DNA from: RGIG6307 sp964424345
Lineage (GTDB): Bacteria; Bacillota; Clostridia; Lachnospirales; Lachnospiraceae
NCBI GenBank assembly: GCA_964424345.1
Contig: CAYRIK010000037.1
Coordinates: 1-19,408 of the forward strand
Reading direction: 5' to 3'
Length of the DNA: 19,408 bases
Part shown: positions 1 to 6,258 of the stretch, piece by piece
How the letters are laid out: each line of letters begins with the position of its first letter
How positions within the stretch are numbered: the stretch's first letter is position 1
Notes under the pieces: model-generated
Told to the model about the DNA's origin: nothing
What the model saw: only the letters and a program-made list of their open reading frames with translations
Databases searched by the model: none
Translations under genes and position numbers: made by a program

Positions 1-71
1 TCACAGGATAACGGATGTAGTTTCAAGTTTTCGTGTTCGGTTTTGAAGGTACAAGTAAATAACAAAGAAAC
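1..71. other. Unassigned tail of an upstream unit
   Basis: No start codon with a convincing ribosome site lies here. One forward frame is open from base 1 to a stop at 88-90, but its composition is not convincing as a protein end. A short inverted repeat (TTCAA / TTGAA, about 22-47) is present. Because a terminator follows, this is probably the 3' end of an upstream transcript, possibly of a stable RNA operon; identity is not determinable from this fragment. Confidence 0.3.
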
Positions 72-97
72 TTATACCAATTCGGTATAATTTTTTT
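72..97 (+). terminator. Rho-independent terminator of the upstream unit
   Basis: A perfect 7-bp stem, TTATACC (72-78) with GGTATAA (84-90), has a 5-base loop and runs directly into seven T residues (91-97). It would insulate the tRNA promoter from upstream transcription. Confidence 0.75.
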
Positions 98-117
98 GTA
101 CAATGACAAAAATAGTA

Positions 118-146
118 TTGCAAGATAAGAAATTATCTGTTATACT
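118..146 (+). promoter_or_regulatory. Promoter of the tRNA-Asn-Glu-Cys cluster
   Basis: The -35 box TTGCAA (118-123) and -10 box TATACT (141-146) are separated by exactly 17 bases. Transcription would start near 153, a few bases before the first tRNA. Confidence 0.8.
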
Positions 147-156
147 ATATGAGTAT

Positions 157-228
157 TCCTCGATAGCTCAATGGTAGAGCACTCGGCTGTTAACCGAGTT
201 GTTGTAGGTTCGAGCCCTACTCGGGGAG
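157..228 (+). tRNA. tRNA-Asn (anticodon GTT)
   Basis: A 72-base cloverleaf. The acceptor stem is TCCTCGA (157-163) with TCGGGGA (221-227), including one G-T pair. The anticodon stem is CTCGG/CCGAG around loop 187-193, with GTT at 189-191. The T arm carries GGTTCGAGCC. The 3' CCA is not encoded and must be added after transcription. It is first in a three-tRNA operon. Confidence 0.97.
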
Positions 229-232
229 TTGA

Positions 233-304
233 GGCCCGTTGGTCAAGCGGTCAAGACATCGCCCTTTCACGGCGGTAACACGAGTTCGATTCTCGTACGG
301 GTCA
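233..304 (+). tRNA. tRNA-Glu (anticodon TTC)
   Basis: Acceptor arms GGCCCGT (233-239) and ACGGGTC (297-303) pair with one G-T. Anticodon loop 264-270 contains TTC at 266-268. The T loop has the usual GTTCGATTC core. No CCA is encoded. It begins 4 bases after tRNA-Asn, so the two are processed from one transcript. Confidence 0.97.
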
Positions 305-325
305 CTACAATTATATATTGTGTAT

Positions 326-397
326 GGCGTGATAGCCAAGCGGTAAGGCCCCGGTCTGCAACACCGTTATCCACCGGTTCGAATCCGGTTCACGCCT
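326..397 (+). tRNA. tRNA-Cys (anticodon GCA)
   Basis: Acceptor arms GGCGTGA (326-332) and TCACGCC (390-396) pair perfectly and the discriminator base 397 is T, as expected for tRNA-Cys. The anticodon GCA lies at 358-360 in loop 356-362. The T arm is CCGGTTCGAATCCGG. No CCA is encoded. It is last in the cluster and is followed directly by a terminator. The outermost pair of the anticodon stem (351 with 367) looks mismatched. Confidence 0.96.
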
Positions 398-400
398 CTT

Positions 401-429
401 AACCCTTAGAAGCATTTCTAAGGGTTTTT
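401..429 (+). terminator. Terminator of the tRNA cluster
   Basis: A perfect 11-bp stem, AACCCTTAGAA (401-411) with TTCTAAGGGTT (416-426), has loop GCAT and runs into a T tract (425-429). Confidence 0.9.
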
Positions 430-493
430 GTTTATTTATAGAAAATGTGTCTTTTGTGTGTCCAAATAAAACAATAAGGAGATTTAAAACAGC

Positions 494-1831
494 ATGGCAA
501 AAACAGTAAAATTGGCGTTTCATGGAGAGCATGATGCAATGAAAGCTTTGTATGAGGAAAATAAACAAAAGGTCTTTTACATTGCAAAAACATTGCTTTC
601 TGACGATCAGGAAGCAGAAAAAGCAGTACAGAGGGTTTGGGAGAATGTCTGGACAGATGCTTCTGCAGAACAAATCGTTACCGAAGAAGAGTTTTCTTTA
701 TTGGTAGTTAGATTGGTCGCATCTTATTGTAAGAAAAAAGTAGAAAACGGAAATCCTTCTATATTTAAGAATGATTTGAAATCAGATACAGAGGAAATCA
801 CTGCTTTAAAGAAATTTATATTTGTATTAAATAAAATTGGTGGTATGAGTCAGATGCAGCTCGCTGCGTTATTTAAAATGGAAGCTTATACGATTCAGAA
901 GATTATAGATTGTGCAGATCAACATGAAGAATTTATAGAAGAATTGGTAAAACACCAAAAAGAAGCAGTTATTTCTGATCATACAGAACAGGCAATCAAG
1001 AGATTTTTTGCAGAACGTGCAAAGCAAATTGAAAAAGCAGACAAGAAAAAAGACGGTATTCGTGCAGCCTTGGTATTAGCAGTTGGTGTAATCGTATTAA
1101 TTTTTGTATTTTTCGGAGGAGCTATCAAAACAGCAATTTTTGGAGAAGAACCAGTTCAGGAAACTGTAAAAGAAAGTGTCTCTAAAGAAACAACTGCACA
1201 GAAAGAAACAAAACCAGCAATTGATTTTGCGGCAGAAGCAGCAGCGTTAGAAAACAAATTAGATGAAAATCTGATTTATTATGCTGATATTGATATTGAA
1301 GAATTTGGTGTGGTTACAGTAGAGCTTGATCAGTTAGCAGCACCAATTACAGCAGCAAACTTTGTAGAGTTAGCAGAAAGCGGATTTTATGATGGCTTAA
1401 CATTCCATCGTATTTTAGGTGGATATTTGATGCAGGGTGGTGATCCAAATGCAGATGGTACTGGTGGTTCTGGAAATCCAATTCGTGGTGAATTTGCAGA
1501 AAATGGTTATGAAAATCCATTATCTCATACAAGAGGTGCTATTTCTATGGCACGTTCTTCTGATTATGACAGTGCAAGCTCTCAGTTCTTTATCGTACAG
1601 CAGAATTACCCATTCTGGAATGGCTCTTATGCAGCATTCGGTTATGTAACAGAAGGAATGGATGTAGTAGATGAGATTTGTAATAACGTAAAACCAATGG
1701 ATGGAACAGGTCTTGTAGACAGTGACAGCCAGCCGGTAATCAAGAGTATTACAATCCGTACAATAGAAAGACCAGAAGAAGTAGAAACTGCAACAGAAAC
1801 AGAAATTGCGACAGAAACAGCCGCTGAATAA
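494..1831 (+). CDS. Membrane-anchored cyclophilin-type peptidyl-prolyl isomerase with a sigma-factor-like N-terminus
   Basis: 445 residues in three parts. Residues 12-55 resemble ECF sigma region 2 (ALYEENKQK...EAEKAVQRVWENVW), and 105-150 look like a degenerate region 4 helix-turn-helix. A basic stretch (KKADKKKDGIR) then precedes one membrane segment (about 190-210), giving an N-in topology. After a Glu/Lys/Thr-rich linker comes a cyclophilin domain (about 262-425): FHRIL at 304-308 with the catalytic Arg306, Gln315 in MQGGDP, SQFFIV at 363-368, and Trp375. The human CypA His126 position is Tyr here. The C-tail is a Thr/Glu repeat. The isomerase would act outside the membrane on secreted proteins. 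The sigma-like part lacks proof of promoter binding and may be vestigial. Start ATG 494 follows AAGGAG at 476-481, a slightly long spacing. It stands alone, facing a convergent gene. The isomerase assignment is firm; the sigma resemblance is moderate. Confidence 0.88.
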   Translation: MAKTVKLAFHGEHDAMKALYEENKQKVFYIAKTLLSDDQEAEKAVQRVWENVWTDASAEQIVTEEEFSLLVVRLVASYCKKKVENGNPSIFKNDLKSDTEEITALKKFIFVLNKIGGMSQMQLAALFKMEAYTIQKIIDCADQHEEFIEELVKHQKEAVISDHTEQAIKRFFAERAKQIEKADKKKDGIRAALVLAVGVIVLIFVFFGGAIKTAIFGEEPVQETVKESVSKETTAQKETKPAIDFAAEAAALENKLDENLIYYADIDIEEFGVVTVELDQLAAPITAANFVELAESGFYDGLTFHRILGGYLMQGGDPNADGTGGSGNPIRGEFAENGYENPLSHTRGAISMARSSDYDSASSQFFIVQQNYPFWNGSYAAFGYVTEGMDVVDEICNNVKPMDGTGLVDSDSQPVIKSITIRTIERPEEVETATETEIATETAAE

Positions 1832-1847
1832 TAAGATAGAACAGAAG

Positions 1848-1886
1848 GTGGCACAAGTCTTGTGAGTGAGATTTGTGCCACTTTGC
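1848..1886 (+). terminator. Possible terminator after the isomerase gene
   Basis: GTGGCACAA (1848-1856) pairs perfectly with TTGTGCCAC (1873-1881) across a 16-base loop and is followed only by a short TTT. Within it, CACAAG/CTTGTG offers an alternative small hairpin. The T tract is weak, so the stronger hairpin at 1977-2018 may do most of the work. Confidence 0.45.
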
Positions 1887-1976
1887 TGTGTCAGATGTAA
1901 GCTGAAAAAATGTTATTTTCTTCTGAATTGAATGCGTATTTTTATACTATAGGAAATGCGTGATTTTCTAGTATAT

Positions 1977-2018
1977 AAAAAAGAGAAATGTATCATAAAA
2001 GGTACATTTCTCTTTTTT
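1977..2018. terminator. Bidirectional terminator between convergent genes
   Basis: A perfect 16-bp inverted repeat, with arms 1977-1992 and 2003-2018, encloses a 10-base loop. The arms end in A6 and T6, so both strands give a stem with a U tract. It serves the plus-strand isomerase gene and the minus-strand ADP-ribosylglycohydrolase gene. Confidence 0.92.
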
Positions 2019-2046
2019 AGATTGTAACAAAGGAGAATTACTGTAA

Positions 2047-3627
2047 TTACAGATCTAAATGTTCCATAGTCTTTTGAACAGAATCAGAAATTTTTACAGT
2101 ACCAACACCGAAGATAGAAGTATGTAAAGTATCATTGATAGGACCTGTCCATTCTTCACCGATGCTGTCAATGCCGTAAGCCATACCGAGAATAGAACCA
2201 ACAGTAGCACCGTTACAGTCGGTATCAAAACCGGTTTCTACGGACATACAGATAGATTTTCCAAAATCACCTTTGCCGTAGAGTAAAGAAGCTACTACGA
2301 TCAAAGCATTGGAAATTGTATGGCACCAGTCATGACCATCAAATTCATCATAGCGTTTATGAATCTTATCAAAACATTCTTTCTGTGTTACACCATTGTG
2401 ATAATCGTCTAACAGTTCCATTGTCTGTTCATATAATCTGGAAGATGCAGGAATCTGTGCAAGACCTCCTAAAATAATATCTTCAATATTTTCTGTTACA
2501 GCTGCGCAAGCAATCATAGCAGAAGCAAACATTTCGCCATAGATACCATTCTTTACATGAGAGATAGAAGCATCTCTATGTGCCATTTCAGCAGCAAGCT
2601 CTGGGTTACCTGGATTGATATAACCAAAGTAATCGCCACGAATTTGAGCACCAATCCATTCACGATAAGGATTTTTATAAATAGCAGAAACAGGTGGTTC
2701 ATAACCATTTACAAAGTTACAAAAAGCAACACGTTCTGCAGTACAGTAAGCATCTTTGTTCTGGTAAGAAAGCCAAGCTCTGGAAACGTCATAAGCTGTG
2801 AAATCTCTGCCATATTTGCTTATGATACGCTGTGCTAATACAACGTAGTTTGTATCGTCATCAACAGGCATACCATCGCAAGTATCTGCATAGCATCTGT
2901 TTGCAAAACGGAATTTATATTTTTCACAGATTTCATCTGTAAGGTCTGCATGGTGAATATAACGATACATTGGATAGTTTCCTGTTTCTTTTAAGAAAGG
3001 AATCAATTCATCTGTTTTGATACCTTCTACGGTTTTACCTAACAGACATCCGCAGATACGACCCATCCATGCACCATGAATCTGTTTTTCTAAAGCAGCT
3101 TTGTCGATTGCTTTCTGTTCAAATTCATGAGGTTTTCTCAATGATTTGATATCAGCGAGTGCAGATGGTTCAATATATTTGTAACCTTCTACATATTTAG
3201 CATTCATAACTACTTCATATAAAACATCGCCTAATTTCTTTTTGATTTCGCCTTTTGGAAGATTAGAAATAGCATAAAAAACATCTTTGTAGTTCTGGAT
3301 GTCTAAACCTTCTTCGATAGACTGTACATATTCTGTTCTTAAATTAGAAGAATAAGATTCCCAATCGCAGATGTTTGCGTATTTTGGCTTAATCTCTTTA
3401 TTATAAGTAAGTTCTTCTGTAATTCTAGTATCGCTTCCAAGTACCAAAGAATCGATAGAAACATCAAAATGCTTTGCAATTTTAATAATCTTGTCTAATT
3501 CTGGTGTGGAAACACCGCTTTCCCATTTCTGAACAGACTGGCGGGAAACGTCAAATAAAGTAGCGAATTGCTCTTGAGACATATTCACGCCTGTTCTGAG
3601 TTTATATATCATATCACCGATTGTCAT
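2047..3627 (-). CDS. XRE helix-turn-helix / ADP-ribosylglycohydrolase fusion protein
   Basis: 526 residues. Residues 5-60 form an XRE/Cro-type DNA-binding domain (MSQEQFATLFDVSRQSVQKW is the helix-turn-helix). Residues 70-180 are a helical linker without a recognised family. Residues 183-500 match the ADP-ribosylglycohydrolase (DraG/ARH) fold: HGAWMGRICGCLLGK at the start, the metal-binding DDDTNY at 256-261, AHRDASISHVKNGIYGEMF in the middle, and the second metal motif GFDTDCNGATVG at 466-477. Family members remove ADP-ribose from arginine or other acceptors in a magnesium-dependent reaction; the substrate here cannot be told. The start is set by GGAGG just upstream of ATG at 3627. A close promoter (3658-3686) gives a short leader. 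It is monocistronic and divergent from the HAD gene. Both metal motifs are intact, so an active enzyme is likely; coupling to DNA binding is inference. Confidence 0.9.
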   Translation of the reverse strand: MTIGDMIYKLRTGVNMSQEQFATLFDVSRQSVQKWESGVSTPELDKIIKIAKHFDVSIDSLVLGSDTRITEELTYNKEIKPKYANICDWESYSSNLRTEYVQSIEEGLDIQNYKDVFYAISNLPKGEIKKKLGDVLYEVVMNAKYVEGYKYIEPSALADIKSLRKPHEFEQKAIDKAALEKQIHGAWMGRICGCLLGKTVEGIKTDELIPFLKETGNYPMYRYIHHADLTDEICEKYKFRFANRCYADTCDGMPVDDDTNYVVLAQRIISKYGRDFTAYDVSRAWLSYQNKDAYCTAERVAFCNFVNGYEPPVSAIYKNPYREWIGAQIRGDYFGYINPGNPELAAEMAHRDASISHVKNGIYGEMFASAMIACAAVTENIEDIILGGLAQIPASSRLYEQTMELLDDYHNGVTQKECFDKIHKRYDEFDGHDWCHTISNALIVVASLLYGKGDFGKSICMSVETGFDTDCNGATVGSILGMAYGIDSIGEEWTGPINDTLHTSIFGVGTVKISDSVQKTMEHLDL

Positions 3628-3657
3628 GGCAATACCTCCATTTGATTCTTTTAAGAC

Positions 3658-3686
3658 ATTCTAACAATCTGATTTTTAAACGTCAA
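3658..3686 (-). promoter_or_regulatory. Promoter of the XRE/ADP-ribosylglycohydrolase gene
   Basis: Read on the minus strand, TTGACG (3686-3681) and TAGAAT (3663-3658) are separated by 17 bases. The predicted start near 3651 leaves a leader of about 25 bases that contains the GGAGG ribosome site. Confidence 0.75.
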
Positions 3687-3709
3687 GCAATCGACTGGTG
3701 CAAATGATG

Positions 3710-3722
3710 CAACCGCTGGTTG
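3710..3722. repeat. Short inverted repeat upstream of the divergent promoters
   Basis: CAACC-GCT-GGTTG is a perfect 5-bp inverted repeat with a 3-base spacer. It sits about 24 bases upstream of the -35 box of the minus-strand gene. A related GGTGCA...TGCAACC arrangement overlaps it at 3697-3714. A dimeric XRE regulator could bind such a site, but arms this short also occur by chance. Confidence 0.3.
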
Positions 3723-3848
3723 TCAAAGAAAACAATGGAAATATTCTGAATTTTTTTTGATGATAAGAAATAGTAGCATGATAAGCAAATATGTGATAAA
3801 ATGACTTTGTATGCAATGATGAAGTAACTGATTTGAGAGGGTAAACAT

Positions 3849-4640
3849 ATGATAAAAATGGTTATTACAGACGTAGATGGCACGTTGGTAAAGGAAGGTA
3901 CATTAGGTATCAATCCAGAATATTTTGATGTAATTCGTGCATTAGTAGCAAAGGGAATTAAAGTAGTATTAGCAAGTGGTCGTCAGTACGAGAGTATTCG
4001 CAGACTGATCGAGCCAGTTCAGGATTTAATTTGGTACGTTGCAGATGGCGGCGCTACTATGAAAATGGATGATGGTCTTATGACAGTAGCTGAAATTCCA
4101 AGAGAATGGGTAAAGAGAGCTTGGAAAGATATCAGTAATATTCCTGGTATGGAATGTGGTCTTGGTACAGCAGAAAAGACATACGTACCATTTGAAGGAA
4201 CAGAATTATATAACAGATGTAAATACGATTATAAGTTCAATACAGAAGCATTGGGCGGTTGGGATAAACTTCCAGACGAACCAATTTCTAAATTATCTTT
4301 ATATCGTCCTACAGAAATTGAAAAGTATACAGATAAGTATTTCATTCCTAAGTGGGAAGGAAAACTTCATATGAGTATTGCAGGTGAATGGTGGTTAGAT
4401 TGTGTTATGCCTGGTGTAAATAAAGGTACAGCACTTCAGAAAATGATGGACATCACAGGTATTAAAGCAGAGGAAATCATCGCAACAGGTGATAACCCAA
4501 ATGACTTGGAAATGATCAAACTTGCAGGTACAGGACTTGCAGTAGCAACAGCACATCCATTTGTAAAAGAAGCAGCACAGGCTATTATTCCATCTTATAC
4601 AGAAGATGGTGTACTTCAGGAGTGGAAAAAGCTTTTATAA
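3849..4640 (+). CDS. Cof-type HAD superfamily phosphatase
   Basis: 263 residues, the normal length for the Cof/YidA type IIB branch of the haloacid dehalogenase superfamily, which dephosphorylates small molecules such as sugar phosphates or flavin-type nucleotides in the cytoplasm. All four motifs are visible: the nucleophile and acid Asp8/Asp10 in TDVDGTL, Ser43 in LASGRQ, Lys192 in GVNKGTAL, and GDNPNDLEM at 214-222 for magnesium. Between them lies the C2 cap. The start ATG 3849 follows GAGAGGG at about 3835-3841. A TGTGATAAAAT element (3792-3802) is a plausible -10 region, but no good -35 box goes with it. The DUF951 gene begins 12 bases after the stop and is probably co-transcribed. The exact substrate is unknown. 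Confidence 0.92.
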   Translation: MIKMVITDVDGTLVKEGTLGINPEYFDVIRALVAKGIKVVLASGRQYESIRRLIEPVQDLIWYVADGGATMKMDDGLMTVAEIPREWVKRAWKDISNIPGMECGLGTAEKTYVPFEGTELYNRCKYDYKFNTEALGGWDKLPDEPISKLSLYRPTEIEKYTDKYFIPKWEGKLHMSIAGEWWLDCVMPGVNKGTALQKMMDITGIKAEEIIATGDNPNDLEMIKLAGTGLAVATAHPFVKEAAQAIIPSYTEDGVLQEWKKLL

Positions 4641-4652
4641 GAAGCGTGGACT

Positions 4653-4826
4653 ATGGATATACAAGTTGGAAATATTATTAAATTAAAAAAGAAACATCCA
4701 TGCGGTAGTTTTGAATGGGAAGTACTGCGAGTGGGTGCGGATTTTAAATTAAAATGTGTCGGATGTGGGCATCTTGTGATGCTCCCACGCACGACCGTTG
4801 AAAAGAGTATAAAAGCAATTAGATAA
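4653..4826 (+). CDS. DUF951 family protein
   Basis: A 57-residue protein starting MDIQVGNIIKLKKKHPCGS. It matches the small DUF951 (YyzM-like) family by its two cysteine sites, HPCGS (15-19) and KCVGCGH (34-40), which resemble a small zinc-binding fold, and by the closing LPRTTVEKSIKAI. The function of the family is unknown; it is commonly found near rpsF in Firmicutes, as here. The gene starts 12 bases after the HAD phosphatase stop. GTGGA at 4646-4650 is a poor ribosome site very close to ATG 4653, so translation may be coupled to the upstream gene. The rpsF promoter lies just downstream, so the following operon is a separate unit even if readthrough occurs. Confidence 0.88.
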   Translation: MDIQVGNIIKLKKKHPCGSFEWEVLRVGADFKLKCVGCGHLVMLPRTTVEKSIKAIR

Positions 4827-4861
4827 GATACAAAGATTATGATAAAAAATATAAAAAACCC

Positions 4862-4890
4862 TTGCAATATGGGCGTTTTTATGCTATCAT
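4862..4890 (+). promoter_or_regulatory. Promoter of the rpsF-ssb-rpsR operon
   Basis: TTGCAA (4862-4867) and TATCAT (4885-4890) lie 17 bases apart, with a TGC extension before the -10 box. The transcript would begin near 4897, leaving a leader of roughly 65 bases before rpsF. Confidence 0.8.
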
Positions 4891-4917
4891 AACTCTCTGT
4901 GATATATTCATTCCTTG

Positions 4918-4935
4918 CTCTTGTGAAGACAAGGG
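4918..4935 (+). promoter_or_regulatory. Hairpin in the rpsF leader
   Basis: CTCTTGT (4918-4924) pairs with ACAAGGG (4929-4935) around a GAAG loop, with one G-T pair. It lies 12 bases before the AGGAGG site (4948-4953). S6/S18 autoregulation through the rpsF leader is known in several bacteria, but the CCG-bulge element expected of that motif was not identified, so the role is open. Confidence 0.4.
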
Positions 4936-4962
4936 CCAGAGACCAAAAGGAGGTAAATGACA

Positions 4963-5250
4963 ATGACAAAGTATGAATTATGTTTTGTTGTCAGTGCAAA
5001 AATCGAAGACGAAGAAAGATTAGCAACTGTAGAAAGAGCAAAAGCTCTTGTTACTAGATTTGGTGGCACAGTTACTAACGTAGACGAATGGGGTAAGAAG
5101 AAATTAGCTTACGAAATTCAGAAGATGAAAGAAGGTTTCTACTACTTCATCCAGTTTGAAGCACCAACAAATGCTCCAGCTGAAATCGAAAGTCGTGTTC
5201 GTATTATGGACAACGTAATCAGATACTTAATCGTTAAGCAGGAAGCTTAA
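4963..5250 (+). CDS. rpsF: 30S ribosomal protein S6
   Basis: 95 residues starting MTKYELCFVV, the normal length for bacterial S6, which pairs with S18 on the platform of the 30S subunit. The family core is clear: a YEL strand at the start, VERAKALVTRFGGTVTNVDEWGKKKLAYEI in the middle (residues about 26-55), and FEAPTNAPAEIESRVRIMDNVIRYLIVK near the end. A second in-frame ATG sits at 4957, only 3 bases from AGGAGG (4948-4953). ATG 4963 has a 9-base spacing, so it is the better start. It is first in the rpsF-ssb-rpsR operon, whose order is conserved across Firmicutes. Confidence 0.97.
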   Translation: MTKYELCFVVSAKIEDEERLATVERAKALVTRFGGTVTNVDEWGKKKLAYEIQKMKEGFYYFIQFEAPTNAPAEIESRVRIMDNVIRYLIVKQEA

Positions 5251-5268
5251 TAGAAAGAGAGATTATCC

Positions 5269-5709
5269 ATGAACAAAGTAATTCTTATGGGACGTCTGGT
5301 AAGAGATCCAGAAGTTCGTTATTCTCAGGGTGAAAATGCAACAGCGGTTGCTAGATATACATTAGCAGTTGACCGCAGATTTAATCGTAACAATGGTGAA
5401 GAAAGTGCTGATTTTATCGGTTGTGTAGCATTTGGAAAATCTGCTGAATTTGCAGAAAAGTATCTTCACAAGGGTACAAAGTTACTCGTGACAGGTCGTA
5501 TTCAGACTGGAAGCTATACAAATAAAGATGGTGCACGCGTATATACAACAGATGTTGTAGTAGAAGATCAGGAGTTTGCAGAAAGCAAAAATGCTTCAGG
5601 TGCAAATGAAGGTGGTTACAGCGCACCAGTTCGTACAGCAAATACTTCTATCAGCGATGGATTTATGAACATCCCTGACGGTATTGATGAAGAATTACCG
5701 TTTAATTAA
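5269..5709 (+). CDS. ssb: Single-stranded DNA-binding protein
   Basis: 146 residues. The OB fold (about 1-105) opens with the typical MNKVILMGRLVRDPEVRY and includes FIGCVAFGKSAEFAEKYLHKG and VTGRIQTGSY. A short Ser/Gly/Asn-rich linker then leads to the acidic tip DEELPFN, the docking site for DNA replication and repair partners. SSB acts as a tetramer on exposed single strands. The linker is shorter than in long SSBs such as that of E. coli. The ribosome site (GAAAGAGAG, about 5252-5260) is weaker than that of its neighbours. It lies 18 bases after rpsF and 26 bases before rpsR, so the three genes share one transcript, linking SSB supply to ribosome synthesis. Confidence 0.97.
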   Translation: MNKVILMGRLVRDPEVRYSQGENATAVARYTLAVDRRFNRNNGEESADFIGCVAFGKSAEFAEKYLHKGTKLLVTGRIQTGSYTNKDGARVYTTDVVVEDQEFAESKNASGANEGGYSAPVRTANTSISDGFMNIPDGIDEELPFN

Positions 5710-5735
5710 TTTGCAATGACAAGGAGGCAATAACA

Positions 5736-5999
5736 ATGGCTTACAATAAAACAGAAAAAGCTGATGCTCCAATGAAGAGAAAAGGCGGAATCCGCAGAAG
5801 AAAGAAAGTTTGTGTATTCTGTGGCAAAGATAATGTAATTGATTACAAGGATACAGCTAAGTTAAAGAGATATGTATCTGAAAGAGGAAAAATCCTTCCT
5901 AGAAGAATTACAGGAAACTGTGCAAAGCATCAGAGAGCTCTTACAACAGCTATTAAGAGAGCTCGCCACGTAGCAATTATGCCATACGTAGCAGAATAA
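5736..5999 (+). CDS. rpsR: 30S ribosomal protein S18
   Basis: 87 residues. The conserved S18 body DYKDTAKLKRYVSERGKILP RITG is present, with the helix RALTTAIKRARHVAIMPYV at the end. It is of the cysteine-containing type, with CVFC (27-30) and NCAKH near residues 67-71 forming a likely zinc site, whereas some genomes encode a zinc-free paralogue used under zinc limitation. The start ATG 5736 follows AAGGAGG at 5720-5726. It is last in the operon, with a strong terminator 10 bases after the stop. Confidence 0.97.
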   Translation: MAYNKTEKADAPMKRKGGIRRRKKVCVFCGKDNVIDYKDTAKLKRYVSERGKILPRRITGNCAKHQRALTTAIKRARHVAIMPYVAE

Positions 6000-6009
6000 T
6001 ATAGCGAAT

Positions 6010-6041
6010 AAGCCGGAAGCGATACGTTTTCGGCTTTTTTT
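6010..6041 (+). terminator. Terminator of the rpsF-ssb-rpsR operon
   Basis: The stem AAGCCGGAAGCG (6010-6021) with CGTTTTCGGCTT (6025-6036) includes wobble pairs, has a 3-base loop and ends in a seven-T run (6035-6041). Confidence 0.9.
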
Positions 6042-6076
6042 GTTACATTTTACCAAAGAAAAAAGCTCAAATTGAC

Positions 6077-6105
6077 TTTACAATCGTCATAAAATGGGGT
6101 ATAAT
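6077..6105 (+). promoter_or_regulatory. Promoter of the opp operon
   Basis: TTTACA (6077-6082) and a consensus TATAAT (6100-6105) are 17 bases apart. The overlapping TTGACT at 6072-6077 is a better -35 hexamer but would need a 22-base spacer, so it is rejected. Transcription would start near 6112. Confidence 0.8.
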
Positions 6106-6111
6106 AGGCAC

Positions 6112-6253
6112 ATTAACAGCACACTTTAGTTGACTAACATATTGATGCGTCAACGCATGAGTGTGTTGCTGAGAATGGTATTAAGGTTTCTTGAATGGTG
6201 ACCTTGATATATATCTTAAAGGGAATACATTTAAGATGCATTCCAGAAGGAGG
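6112..6253 (+). promoter_or_regulatory. Structured 5' leader of oppA
   Basis: About 145 untranslated bases hold four elements. (1) CAGCACAC (6117-6124) pairs with GTGT/GCTG (6161-6171) around ATGCG-TCAA-CGCAT (6145-6158). (2) TTGAC (6130-6134) could instead pair with GTCAA (6149-6153). (3) TTAAGGT (6181-6187) pairs with ACCTTGA (6201-6207). (4) ATCTTAAA (6213-6220) pairs perfectly with TTTAAGAT (6230-6237), and its loop GGAAT (6222-6226) can pair with ATTCC (6240-6244), just before the GAAGGAGG ribosome site. No T-box, lysine, SAM or other known riboswitch signature was recognised. A regulatory role is inference. Confidence 0.5.
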
Positions 6254-6258
6254 AAATT

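Noticed and set aside
311..673. 120-residue minus-strand reading frame
   Set aside because: It runs through the tRNA-Cys gene and its terminator and into the opposite strand of the isomerase gene; the tRNA-derived end is a known artefact type.
6072..6105. TTGACT as the -35 box for opp
   Set aside because: The spacer to TATAAT would be 22 bases; TTTACA at 6077 gives 17.
6112..6258. T-box or other known amino-acid riboswitch in the oppA leader
   Set aside because: No T-box sequence, specifier loop or terminator/antiterminator pair with a U tract was found.
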